Position numbers and translations under genes: made by a program
Part shown: piece by piece, positions 1 to 8,636 of the stretch
How positions within the stretch are numbered: position 1 is the stretch's first letter
How the letters are laid out: each line of letters starts with the position of its first letter
NCBI RefSeq assembly: GCF_003611035.1
Contig: NZ_CP030033.1
Coordinates: 3,658,001 to 3,722,000 of the forward strand
DNA: 64,000 bases
Direction of reading: 5' to 3'
Source of the DNA: Cryobacterium soli
GTDB taxonomy: Bacteria > Actinomycetota > Actinomycetes > Actinomycetales > Microbacteriaceae
The notes under the pieces: model-generated
Databases searched by the model: none
Seen by the model: the letters and a program-made list of their open reading frames with translations, nothing else
Told to the model about the DNA's origin: nothing

Positions 1-477
1 GCCGTGGTCGGGTTCGTGGCGATCACCGCCGGCGGCCTCGAAGCACTGCAGCCGGCCGACCTGCTGCTGGCGGGCGCGGTCGCGCTCGCCGCGATCGGCT
101 ACGGCGAGGGCGCCCTGCTGTCCCGCGAGCTCGGCTCCTGGCAGACCATCTGCTGGGCCCTGATCGTGGCGCTGCCCGTGATGGTGCCGCTGATGCTCGT
201 CGGGCTCGGCTCCGGCTGGCCCCGGGCGGATGCGCCGGCCTGGCTGGCCTTCGCCTACCTCGCCGGGGTGAGCATGTTCCTCGGGTTCTTCGCCTGGTAC
301 CGCGGGTTGGCGATCGGGCCGATCGCCCGGGTGAGCCAGATCCAGCTCGTGCAACCCGTGCTCACGATAGTGTGGGCCGCCCTGCTGCTCGGGGAGCGGC
401 TCGACCTCGTGGTGCTGGTCGGCGCGGTCGCGGTGATCGCCTGCGCGGCGACCGCGGTGCGCGCCCGCATCCGCTGA
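1..477 (+). CDS. EamA/DMT-family transporter, C-terminal part (5' end outside window)
   Basis: The reading frame is open from base 1, so the gene begins upstream of the window. The visible 158 or so residues hold about five hydrophobic helices. The last part reads as the second EamA repeat, with YRGLAIGPIARVSQIQLVQP followed by an LLLGERL-type loop and a final helix, then a short Arg-rich tail before TGA. EamA proteins are inner-membrane exporters of small metabolites, including amino acids. The substrate cannot be told from sequence. It is the first gene before the IS110 element and the Pls-type synthetase, so an export role linked to that locus is possible but unproven. Confidence 0.85.
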   Translation, partial: AVVGFVAITAGGLEALQPADLLLAGAVALAAIGYGEGALLSRELGSWQTICWALIVALPVMVPLMLVGLGSGWPRADAPAWLAFAYLAGVSMFLGFFAWYRGLAIGPIARVSQIQLVQPVLTIVWAALLLGERLDLVVLVGAVAVIACAATAVRARIR

Positions 478-639
478 CGGCGCTCGCCACCGCCGCCCGA
501 AAGCGGTGCCCCGAGTGCACAACTCCTGCACTGTGACCTGGCTGCACCCCACGGCCCCCGGAAATCCGCCGTTGGGGCCGGCCGGGCGGGAAAATTGCAG
601 GAGCGGTGGACCCCCTTGGGGCACTGTGGGTACAGAAAA

Positions 640-885
640 TACGTCTGTGGTCGCGTTTGTGAGTCTGGCTTGCGGGGGCGATGTGGCGGATGATGTCGGT
701 GTCTGTCACGGCGACGCCGATCTTAACTTGGTGCTGTTTTGTGAGCCTGCGCAGGAGCGTGGTGTGGAGGACTCCCACGGGAACCGTGGATTGTTGCTAC
801 GAGCACGAGTGTTAGATTCCGTTTTTTGCCCCTGTCCTCCCCGTGACAGATCCGAATATTGGGTTGAACGGTGAGGAGTTGAATC
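640..885 (+). ncRNA. Candidate IS110 bridge (guide) RNA leader
   Basis: In the IS110 group of the IS110 family the bridge RNA is encoded in the non-coding left end upstream of the transposase (established for IS621). Here the equivalent stretch holds no convincing gene. It contains self-complementary elements: CCTGCGCAGG at 746-755 and the hairpin CCACGG-GAA-CCGTGG at 775-789. It is richer in T and less GC-biased than the flanking chromosome. The exact RNA ends, the donor loop and the target loop were not resolved by eye. The call rests on position and family knowledge, so it is an inference. Confidence 0.35.
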
Positions 886-2121
886 ATGGATGTTGTTCAC
901 GACCGGGCCGCGGGAATCGATGTGTCCAAGCGCGACGCGAAGGTCTGTGTTCGAGTGCCGGAGGGCAGGCCGGGACGGTTCACCACCACGGTGACAACGT
1001 GGGGGTCCACAACGAATCAGATCCTGGAGCTACGGGCGTATCTGATGCGTCACCAGGTGACGACGGTGATCCTGGAAGCGACCAGCGATTACTGGAAACC
1101 GTTCTACTACCTCCTTGAGGAAACCCTGCCGTTGATGCTCGTCAACGCGAAGGCTGCCCGGAATATGCCGGGCCGCAAAACCGATGTTGCCGACGCGGTC
1201 TGGCTGGCTGAATTAGCCGCGCACGGTTTGTTGCGGGCGTCGTTCGTGCCGCCGGAACCGATCCGGGAACTGCGCGATCTGACTCGGGCACGCGCGACCG
1301 TGGTCCGGGACCGGACCCGGGAGATCCATCGGTTGGAGAAGTTCCTAGAAAGCACCGGCATCAAGCTCTCTTCGGTCGTCACTGACCTCACCGGTGTTTC
1401 CGCCAGGGCCATGCTCGAAGCGTTGATCGCGGGCGAACACGACCCCGACGTCCTCGCGGAGTTGGCTCAAGGACGGATGCGGTCCAAGAAACCCGAACTC
1501 GTCGAAGCGTTGGTGGGCCGCTTCGGCGAGCACCACGCATTCATGACCCGCTCACACCTGGGCCAGATCGATGTGTTCACCGACCGCATCACCGAGCTGG
1601 ACGCGCGGATCGAGGCGTCGATGGCGCCCTTTCGTCCACTCCGAGACGCCCTCACCACCATCCCGGGAGTCTCAACCATCGTCGCTGACATGATCATCGC
1701 CGAGACCGGCGGTGACATGAATGTGTTCCCCACCGCTGAACAACTCGCGTCCTGGGCAGGCGTTTGTCCGGGCTCGAACCAGTCCGCGGGCCGCATCAAA
1801 TCCACCCACATCTTGCCCGGAAACAAGTACCTCAAAGCCGCTCTCGGCACTGCGGCGATAGCCGCCGCCCGGTCGAGGAACACTTACCTCGCCGCCCAAT
1901 ACCGCCGAATCACCGCACGCCGCGGCCGGCCCAAAGCGATCGTCGCTCTCGAGCACACCATCCTCACCGCGACCTGGAACATGCTCACCACCGGCGAGTG
2001 TTACACCGACCCCGGAGCAGACTTCTATGCGCGGCTCGCCCCGGAACGCACGAAGAACCGAGCCCTCAACCAGCTCCGCACACTCGGATACGACGTCACC
2101 CTCACACCGGCAGCCGCATGA
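886..2121 (+). CDS. IS110-family transposase/recombinase
   Basis: 411 residues, close to the usual IS110 length. The N-terminal RuvC-like DEDD domain starts with DRAAGIDVSKRDAKV (first catalytic Asp in GIDVSK), with VILEATSDYWKP as the Glu-containing second motif and KTDVADAVWLAEL as the third. A helical middle region follows. The C-terminal Transposase_20 domain holds TIPGVSTIVADMIIAETG and the conserved Ser-containing block SWAGVCPGSNQSAG. All key blocks are present, so the enzyme looks intact. It would cut and rejoin DNA at sites chosen by a bridge RNA. The ATG follows TGAGGAG by a normal distance. Confidence 0.95.
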   Translation: MDVVHDRAAGIDVSKRDAKVCVRVPEGRPGRFTTTVTTWGSTTNQILELRAYLMRHQVTTVILEATSDYWKPFYYLLEETLPLMLVNAKAARNMPGRKTDVADAVWLAELAAHGLLRASFVPPEPIRELRDLTRARATVVRDRTREIHRLEKFLESTGIKLSSVVTDLTGVSARAMLEALIAGEHDPDVLAELAQGRMRSKKPELVEALVGRFGEHHAFMTRSHLGQIDVFTDRITELDARIEASMAPFRPLRDALTTIPGVSTIVADMIIAETGGDMNVFPTAEQLASWAGVCPGSNQSAGRIKSTHILPGNKYLKAALGTAAIAAARSRNTYLAAQYRRITARRGRPKAIVALEHTILTATWNMLTTGECYTDPGADFYARLAPERTKNRALNQLRTLGYDVTLTPAAA

Positions 2122-2279
2122 CCTCACGTTTATTTTCGTGTTAGTTATGCGCATCGCCGGGCGGGATGGCGGGCAGGGGAGGAGAATGTGCCTGTGTGAC
2201 GTGCGTTCACCCGCCGGTTACCTGATCGTCTTAGGCTGGCCGCGTCGCGGTTCGTCGCGAAAGCCGGACAGGAGCGTGC

Positions 2280-5200
2280 GTGACCCCGAACCATCCAGAG
2301 CCCGATAAGCGCTCAGCCGACTCACTCGCCAGCACAGTCTCGATGCCGGCCACCACGTCGTTTCCCGGCACCGCGATCTCAGACCCGTATGTGCACGCCC
2401 ACGAGCAAGGCGTGCTGGATGCCGGCCATCTGGTGCACCCTGAGCGCACCCTCGTCGATATCCTGCGGGCCACCGCCGAGGAGTACCCCACCGCTCTGGC
2501 GCTCGAAGACGCCGCGGGGGCGCTCAGCTACCGCCGCCTGGTGCGGCTGGTCAGCGACCAGGCCGTGCAGCTCAGCCGCGCGGGCGTGCGCCGCGGCGAC
2601 ACCGTGGGCATCCGCATCCCGTCCGGCACCCGCGAGCTCTACCTGTCGATCCTGGCCACCCTCAGCGTGGGCGCCGCCTATGTGCCGGTGGACGCGGACG
2701 ACCCCGACGAACGTGCCCGGTTGGTGTTCGGCGAGGCCCATGTCGTGGGGGTGATCGGGGCCGGCGGCCGGTTCGCCGTGCGCGACGGCCTCGACGCCGG
2801 TGTGCTCACCGAGCGCCCGGTGCCGGCCGGGGAAGACCCGTCGCTGGCGCACTGGGGCGAGCCGATGCCGGGGCCCGACGACGACGCCTGGATCATCTTC
2901 ACGTCCGGCTCCACGGGTGTGCCCAAGGGTGTCGCCGTGACGCACCGCTCCGCCGCGGCGTTCGTGGACGCCGAGGCCGGGCTGTTCCTGGCCGGCGAAC
3001 CGATCGCGCCGGGCGACCGGGTGCTGGCCGGCCTCTCGGTGGCGTTCGACGCCTCCTGCGAGGAGATGTGGCTGGCCTGGCGGAACGGCGCGTGCCTGGT
3101 GCCGGCCCCGCGCTCCCTCGTGCGCAGCGGCGCCGACCTCGGCCCCTGGCTGATCGCGCACGGCATCACCGTGGTCTCCACGGTACCCACCCTCGCCGCG
3201 CTCTGGCCCGAGGAGGCACTGGAATCCGTGCGCCTGGTGATCTTCGGCGGCGAGGCCTGCCCACCCGAGCTGGCCGCCCGTATCAGCGGCCGCGGCCGCG
3301 AGGTGTGGAACACCTACGGCCCCACCGAGGCCACCGTCGTGGCCTGCGGCGCTCTGCTCGACGGCAGTGACCCCGTGCGCATCGGCCTGCCGCTGGACGG
3401 GTGGAGGCTCGCCGTGGTCGACGCCGACGGCGTCCGGGTGCCCGCCGGTGCGACCGGGGAGCTGATCATCGGCGGCGTGGGCCTGGCCCGCTACCTCGAC
3501 GCGACGCAGGATGCCGTGAAGTACGCCCCGTACGCCGGCCTCGGCTGGGACCGCGCCTATCGCAGCGGCGACCTGGTGCGCTTCGACCCCACCGGGCTCG
3601 TGTTCGTGGGCCGCGCCGACGACCAGATCAAACTCGGCGGGCGTCGCATCGAACTCGGTGAGATCGATGCGGCGCTGCAGGCCCTGCCGGGCGTGGCCGG
3701 TGCCGCCGCGGTGGTGCAGACGACCCCGGCCGGCAACCAGGTGCTGGTGGGCTACCTCTCTCTCGTCGACCCCGCCCCGGCCGGGCCGGCCGACCCCGCG
3801 GCCTTCGACCTGACCGCCGCCACCGAGGCCCTGCGTGTCGCGTTGCCGGCCGCGCTCGTGCCGTTGCTCGCCGTGGTCGACACCATCCCCACCCGCACCT
3901 CGGGCAAGGTCGACCGGGCCGCCCTGCCCTGGCCGCTGCCCAGCCTGGCCGGCGCCGGCACCGACACGGATGCGCTCACCCCCACGGCCGTCTGGCTCGC
4001 CGAGCACTGGGCCGCGATCCTCGGGCTGCCGGTCGCCGACGCCGACAGCGACTTCTTCGCCTACGGCGGCGGTTCGCTCTCGGCCGCCCAGTTCGTCTCC
4101 GCGATCCGGGAGCGCTACCCCGACACCCGGGTCAGTGACATCTACGACCACCCCCGCATCGGCGCGCTGGCCGCCGAACTCGACGGCCGCACCCCGCCGG
4201 TGGCCCGTCGGAGCCGCGCGGTGCTGCCCACCCCGGCGCGGAGCGGTCTGCTGCAGAGCCTGCTCGGCATCCCGCTGCACCTGCTCGTGGGCGCCAAATG
4301 GCTGGTCTACCTGGCCGCGGCCAACAACGTGCTGTCTGCCGCCGGCGCATCCTTCGCCCCCACAGTGTCGTGGTGGTGGATCCTCGCAGGGTTCCTCCTG
4401 CTCGTCACGCCGCTGGGCAAGATGGGCATCTCGGTGGCTGCGGCCCGGCTGCTGCTCCGGGGCGTCAAGCCGGGCGCCTACCCGCGCGGCGGATCGGTGC
4501 ACCTGCGGTTGTGGCTGGCCGAACAGGTGGCCCAGTTCGTCGACGCCGCCAGCCTGGCCGGGGCGCCGTGGATCAGCTACTACGCCCGCCTGCTCGGCGC
4601 CCGCATAGAACCCGGCGTCGACCTGCACTCGGTGCCGCCGGTCACCGGGATGCTCAGCATCGGCGAGCGCGCCGCGATCGAACCAGAGGTGGACCTGGCC
4701 GGGTATTGGCTCGACGGCGACACCCTACGCCTGGGGCAGGTGAAGATCGGCGCCGAGGCCGTGATCGGCTCCCGCAGCACGCTGCTCGGCGGCGCGAAGA
4801 TCGGCGCCGGCGCCGAGATCGAACCGGGCTCCGCGGTCTCCGGCCGGGTCCCGGCCGGCGAACGCTGGGCCGGCTCACCCGCCGCCCGGGTCGGCTCCGC
4901 CCGGCACGCCTGGCCGGCCGAGCGCCCGCCGAGCGCCCGCCGCTGGCTGCTCGCCTACGGTGCCGGCTCGGTCGGTCTCACCGCCATCCCCACGGCCGCG
5001 GTGCTGCTCGGCGTGCTCATCGTCGGGCTGCTCGTAGGGGATGCCGCCAGCCTCGGCGCCGCCGTGGGCCGTGCGGCCCTGGCCGTGCCGCTCGCGGTGC
5101 TCGCCGCCGGCCTGCTCTACGCCGGGGCCGTGATCGGCGCGGTGCGGCTGCTCGGCTTGGGGCTGTCCGAGGGGCACCATCCGGTGCGCAGCCGCGTGGG

Positions 5201-6338
5201 CTGGCAGGTCTGGATGACCGAACGCTTGCTCGACGGCGCCCGCACCCTGCTCTTCCCGGTCTACGCGAGCCTGATCACCCCGGTGTGGCTGCGGTTGCTC
5301 GGCGCCAAGGTCGGCCCCGGCGTCGAGGCCTCCACGGTGCTGCTCGTGCCCGCGCTCACCACCATCGCGCCCGGCGCGTTCCTGGCCGACGACACCATGG
5401 TCGCCTGCTACGAGCTCGGCGGCGGCTGGATGCGCATCGACCGGGCCAAGATCGGCCGCCGGGCGTTCCTGGGCAACAGCGGCATCGCCGGCCCCGGCCG
5501 CACCGTGCCACGGGACGGCCTCGTGGCCGTGCTCTCCTCCACCCCGCGGAAGGCCAAGCGCGGCTCGTCCTGGCTGGGCAACCCGCCGGCGCGGCTGCGT
5601 CGCCGGGTCACCGACATCGACGAGGCCCGCACCTTCCACCCGCCGGCGCGGCTGCGGCTGGCCCGGTCGCTCTGGGAATTGCTGCGCCTGGTGCCGGTGT
5701 TTGTCTCCGCCTGGATCGCCCTCGGCGTGCTGGCCGTGCTGGAGACGCTCTGGCTTGCGGCCGGCCCCGGCTGGGCGCTGCTGCTGTCCGGGTTCGTGCT
5801 CATCGGCGCGGGCGTGGTCGCGGCGGCGGTCAGCACGGCTGCCAAGTGGCTGCTCGTGGGCCGCATCCGCGCCACCGAGCATCCGCTCTGGTCGTCGTTC
5901 ATCTGGCGCAACGAGGTGTCCGACACCTTTGTGGAGATGGTGGCCCGGCCCTGGTTCGCGCAGAACGCGTCGGGCACCCCGGCCCTGGCGCTGTGGCTGC
6001 GCTCGCTCGGCGCCCGGATCGGCCGGGGCGTGTGGTGCGAGTCGTACTGGCTGCCCGAGGCGGACCTGGTCACCCTCGCCGCCGGCAGCAGCGTCAACCG
6101 CGGCTGCGTGGTGCAGACGCACCTGTTCCACGACCGGATCATGCAACTGGACACCGTGCACATCGGCGCCGGCGGCACCCTGGGGCCCAACAGCGTGATC
6201 CTGCCCGCGGCTCGGATCGACGACCATGCCACCGTAGGGCCCGGCTCCCTGGTGATGCGCGGTGAGCGGGTGCCCACCGACTCGCTCTGGGCCGGCAACC
6301 CGATTGCGCCGTGGCACCGTCCGCCATGGAAGACTTGA
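2280..6338 (+). CDS. Pls/PosA-family single-module non-ribosomal peptide synthetase (poly-lysine synthetase-like)
   Basis: 1352 residues starting at GTG after AGGAG. The order is an adenylation domain (about residues 40-545; A3 FTSGSTGVPKG near 205, A5 NTYGPTE near 343, A8 GRADDQIKLGGRRIELGE near 443, A10 SGKVDRAALP near 537), one carrier domain with GGGSLS near 596, and a membrane part of about six helices. The membrane part alternates with three left-handed beta-helix acyltransferase-like regions (about 780-870, 1003-1107, 1240-1346). There is no condensation or thioesterase domain, which is the hallmark of epsilon-poly-L-lysine synthetase and relatives. Aligning by hand to GrsA gives the pocket code D-A-E-S-I-G-T-V-V-K, near published lysine codes. 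The substrate and chain length are inferred, the family is clear. Confidence 0.93.
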   Translation: MTPNHPEPDKRSADSLASTVSMPATTSFPGTAISDPYVHAHEQGVLDAGHLVHPERTLVDILRATAEEYPTALALEDAAGALSYRRLVRLVSDQAVQLSRAGVRRGDTVGIRIPSGTRELYLSILATLSVGAAYVPVDADDPDERARLVFGEAHVVGVIGAGGRFAVRDGLDAGVLTERPVPAGEDPSLAHWGEPMPGPDDDAWIIFTSGSTGVPKGVAVTHRSAAAFVDAEAGLFLAGEPIAPGDRVLAGLSVAFDASCEEMWLAWRNGACLVPAPRSLVRSGADLGPWLIAHGITVVSTVPTLAALWPEEALESVRLVIFGGEACPPELAARISGRGREVWNTYGPTEATVVACGALLDGSDPVRIGLPLDGWRLAVVDADGVRVPAGATGELIIGGVGLARYLDATQDAVKYAPYAGLGWDRAYRSGDLVRFDPTGLVFVGRADDQIKLGGRRIELGEIDAALQALPGVAGAAAVVQTTPAGNQVLVGYLSLVDPAPAGPADPAAFDLTAATEALRVALPAALVPLLAVVDTIPTRTSGKVDRAALPWPLPSLAGAGTDTDALTPTAVWLAEHWAAILGLPVADADSDFFAYGGGSLSAAQFVSAIRERYPDTRVSDIYDHPRIGALAAELDGRTPPVARRSRAVLPTPARSGLLQSLLGIPLHLLVGAKWLVYLAAANNVLSAAGASFAPTVSWWWILAGFLLLVTPLGKMGISVAAARLLLRGVKPGAYPRGGSVHLRLWLAEQVAQFVDAASLAGAPWISYYARLLGARIEPGVDLHSVPPVTGMLSIGERAAIEPEVDLAGYWLDGDTLRLGQVKIGAEAVIGSRSTLLGGAKIGAGAEIEPGSAVSGRVPAGERWAGSPAARVGSARHAWPAERPPSARRWLLAYGAGSVGLTAIPTAAVLLGVLIVGLLVGDAASLGAAVGRAALAVPLAVLAAGLLYAGAVIGAVRLLGLGLSEGHHPVRSRVGWQVWMTERLLDGARTLLFPVYASLITPVWLRLLGAKVGPGVEASTVLLVPALTTIAPGAFLADDTMVACYELGGGWMRIDRAKIGRRAFLGNSGIAGPGRTVPRDGLVAVLSSTPRKAKRGSSWLGNPPARLRRRVTDIDEARTFHPPARLRLARSLWELLRLVPVFVSAWIALGVLAVLETLWLAAGPGWALLLSGFVLIGAGVVAAAVSTAAKWLLVGRIRATEHPLWSSFIWRNEVSDTFVEMVARPWFAQNASGTPALALWLRSLGARIGRGVWCESYWLPEADLVTLAAGSSVNRGCVVQTHLFHDRIMQLDTVHIGAGGTLGPNSVILPAARIDDHATVGPGSLVMRGERVPTDSLWAGNPIAPWHRPPWKT

Positions 6339-6345
6339 CCCCGTT

Positions 6346-7680
6346 ATGTTGTCTCCCACGCCTCCCATCATCGGCTCCACGTCAGCGGGCGACCCCTACC
6401 TGCCGGCGAGTGGGAACGGCGGCTACCAGGTCGAGCACTACGACCTGGTGCTCGACTACCGGGTCTCCTCCAATCGGCTGACCGCGACCGCCACGATCAC
6501 CGCGCGCGCCCTCACCCGGCTCGACCGGTTCAGCCTCGACCTGGCCGGCCTCAGCGTCGACAAGGTCACCGTGGCCGGGCGGATGCCCACCAAGACCACG
6601 CACACCGCCCGCAAGCTGGTGCTCACCCCAGCCGTGCCGCTGCAGCCGGGCGAGCGATTCGACGTGGTCGTGGCGTACCGCGGTGCGCCGCACCCGGTGC
6701 GCAGCCACTGGGGCGAGCTGGGCTGGGAGGAACTCACCGACGGCGTGCTCGTCGCCGGGCAACCGAGCGGCGCACCGTCGTGGTTCCCCTGCAACGACCA
6801 CCCCAGCGACAAGGCCACGTTCCGCATCCAGCTCAGCTGCGAGGCCCCGTACACCGTGGTGAGCAACGGGCCGCTCGTGGCCAAGACCAGCAGGTCCGGC
6901 CGCACCACCTGGACCTTCGAGGTGCGCGAGCCGATGGCCGCCTATCTGGCCAGCGTGCAGATCGGCCGGTACCGCCGGCAGGACGTGACCGCCACCCCGG
7001 TGGCCTACAGCCTCTTCTACCCGCCCGCGCTGGCCCGGCCGGTCGCGGTGGACTTCGCCAGGCTGGGCGACATGATTTCAGTGTTCGGTGAGGCATTCGG
7101 CCCCTACCCGTTCCCGGCGTTCTCCGTGATCGTCACGGCTGATGAGCTGGAGATCCCGCTCGAGGCGCACGGGTTGGCCGTGTTCGGCCGCAACCACGTG
7201 GACGGCCTGCACGGCAGCGACCGGCTCATCGCCCACGAGCTGGCCCACCAGTGGTTCGGCAACAGTCTCACCCTCACGCGGTGGGCGGACATCTGGCTGC
7301 ACGAGGGCTTCGCCTGCTACGCCGAGTGGATCTGGGCGGAGGCCAGCGGCGGACTCACCGCGCACGAGAGCGCGGTGCAGCACCGGGCCGAGGTCGACCT
7401 GCTGCCCAAGAACATCGTCGTCGGCGACCCCGGCCCGCAGGACATGTTCGACGACAGGGTCTACAAGCGCGGCGCCCTGGCCCTGCACGCCGTGCGCCAG
7501 GCCATCGGCGATGAGGCCTTCTTCACGGCGCTCCGCGCGTACACGCGCACCCACCGGCACGGCAGCGTCACCACCGACGACCTGCTCGGCTGCTTCGATG
7601 TGGCCTCCGGTACCCGCGTCGCCGACAAGATCATCGCCCGCTGGGTGTCGGGCAAGAGCCTGCCGCCGCTGGCCGCCTAA
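6346..7680 (+). CDS. M1-family zinc metallopeptidase (aminopeptidase)
   Basis: 444 residues from ATG 6346, only 7 bases after the synthetase stop, so co-transcription is likely. An earlier in-frame ATG at 6262 lies inside the synthetase and is not preferred. The N-terminal beta domain starts GYQVEHYDLVLDYRV. The zinc site HELAHQWFGN (near residue 299) is followed 18 residues later by the ligand Glu in WLHEGFACYAEW. The exopeptidase loop reads LEIPLEAHGLAVFG rather than GAMEN. No signal peptide is seen, so it is probably cytoplasmic. It is shorter than PepN because the C-terminal helical domain is missing. Position beside a Pls-type gene suggests it hydrolyses the polymer or its precursor. Confidence 0.92.
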   Translation: MLSPTPPIIGSTSAGDPYLPASGNGGYQVEHYDLVLDYRVSSNRLTATATITARALTRLDRFSLDLAGLSVDKVTVAGRMPTKTTHTARKLVLTPAVPLQPGERFDVVVAYRGAPHPVRSHWGELGWEELTDGVLVAGQPSGAPSWFPCNDHPSDKATFRIQLSCEAPYTVVSNGPLVAKTSRSGRTTWTFEVREPMAAYLASVQIGRYRRQDVTATPVAYSLFYPPALARPVAVDFARLGDMISVFGEAFGPYPFPAFSVIVTADELEIPLEAHGLAVFGRNHVDGLHGSDRLIAHELAHQWFGNSLTLTRWADIWLHEGFACYAEWIWAEASGGLTAHESAVQHRAEVDLLPKNIVVGDPGPQDMFDDRVYKRGALALHAVRQAIGDEAFFTALRAYTRTHRHGSVTTDDLLGCFDVASGTRVADKIIARWVSGKSLPPLAA

Positions 7681-8070
7681 CCTGCCGCCGGCCGGGGCTC
7701 GCGCGCCCGACGTCCACGAGGCGCCGCCCAAGTCACAGTCGGCAGCCGGGACGGGGCACTTCGAGGCGACTCGAGCGAACGTTCTCGCCGCATCCGTCAC
7801 GGGCCGCGACCTGCCCGGCGGATGCCCGGGGAGGGTTTCGTGCGGACGCCATGCGAGCAGCGCGTCTCCGGGCCGGTTTCCGCAAGCCAGACTCCTCGGC
7901 TCGCTCGACCCCCTGTGCTCCGTTCGATGAGTTGTCACTTTGCGCCCGCACACGCTCACCGAATGGCCGACGTGCACCGCGTGGCCAGCGCGCCCGCGCA
8001 CGAGTGCGTGTTCCATCACGATCGAGTTCTCCCCGATGCTGATCGCGCCGCCGACGCCACTGCAGGCGAA
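7681..8070. other. Gene-free interval
   Basis: About 390 bases between the M1 peptidase and the convergent Cys-rich protein gene. No frame on either strand shows a recognisable protein, and no strong terminator or repeat was seen. Confidence 0.5.
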
Positions 8071-8475
8071 CTACACGGTGTCGGGCTCGAAGACCTCGAA
8101 GACCTCCAGAAGCGCGGTGCAGGCCGCGATGGCGCGGTGGGCGGCGGGACCGCAGGAGGCCCAGTGCGGGCGGCCCGGCAGCATCCGCTCGCAGGCCGCC
8201 ATCGAGACGGATGCGGCCTCACGACAGGCGCGCAGCAGGGCCTGCGTCGTGGGCCCGTCGGTGCCGGAGCGCCAGCCCAGCAGCCGGGTCGTGGCCGCGC
8301 AGACCTCCACGCAGTCCAGGTCAGCCAGGAAGCATGTCGTGACGACCCCGTCGCCGCCCAGCCGCAGGCAAGCCTCCGCACAGTCCTCACTCACCCGCTC
8401 GAGCTCGGCGCAGGCGTCGATGCAGTCCTGTACCTCTACAGGTGGGGCTATGGTCAACCGTTTGGCGTCCATCAC
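8071..8475 (-). CDS. Cys-rich four-helix-bundle protein, copper-storage (Csp/DUF326)-like
   Basis: 134 residues with cysteines spaced as in four-helix copper-storage proteins: CIDAC, then CAEAC, CFLADLDCVEVC, RACREAASVSMAAC and a final HWASC ... AAC block. About twelve Cys would line the inside of a helical bundle and bind Cu(I). No signal peptide is visible, so it would be a cytosolic Csp3-type protein. It is transcribed divergently from the P-type ATPase. The shared 160-base interval could carry a metal-responsive promoter, but no operator was recognised. The start could also be the second ATG one codon in. Family call is by motif only. Confidence 0.75.
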   Translation of the reverse strand: MMDAKRLTIAPPVEVQDCIDACAELERVSEDCAEACLRLGGDGVVTTCFLADLDCVEVCAATTRLLGWRSGTDGPTTQALLRACREAASVSMAACERMLPGRPHWASCGPAAHRAIAACTALLEVFEVFEPDTV

Positions 8476-8636
8476 CTCACGCTAATCCCGACGACCGGGA
8501 CGGTGCCAGCCCTGCGCCGATTCGGCTGTCGCCGGCACACCGCGCGGCCGTCGTGGCGACTACGGTGCGATCGCGGAGAGGCGGAGGTAATGTGGCCGGT
8601 GCCGGCCGTGGCCGGGCGGGTGAGAAGGGACACACG

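Larger units (their letters stand above)
600..2150 (+). mobile_element. IS110-family insertion sequence (ends approximate)
   Basis: The element is defined by its IS110-type DEDD transposase (886-2121) and by a non-coding leader of roughly 250 bases of lower GC than its surroundings. IS110 elements generally lack clear terminal inverted repeats and target duplications, and none could be seen here, so both ends are estimates. A small hairpin (CACG at 2125-2128, CGTG at 2137-2140) follows the transposase stop. The element lies between the EamA-type gene and the Pls-type synthetase and may have displaced the native promoter of the latter. Comparison with an empty site in a related genome would set the ends. 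Confidence 0.6.

Noticed and set aside
506-874. A 122-codon plus-strand frame upstream of the IS110 transposase
   Set aside because: No motif, unusual composition, and it covers the likely bridge-RNA leader. It is more plausibly non-coding.
886-2121. Exact ends and target duplication of the IS110 element
   Set aside because: An 11-base match GCCGGGCGGGA occurs at about 584 and 2158, but GC-rich matches of this length are expected by chance here, and IS110 elements do not normally make duplications. The ends were left approximate.
2379-4628. A long minus-strand open frame antisense to the Pls-type synthetase
   Set aside because: It is Gly/His/Arg/Gln-rich with no recognisable motif and follows the codon periodicity of the plus-strand gene. 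Such antisense frames are common in very GC-rich DNA.
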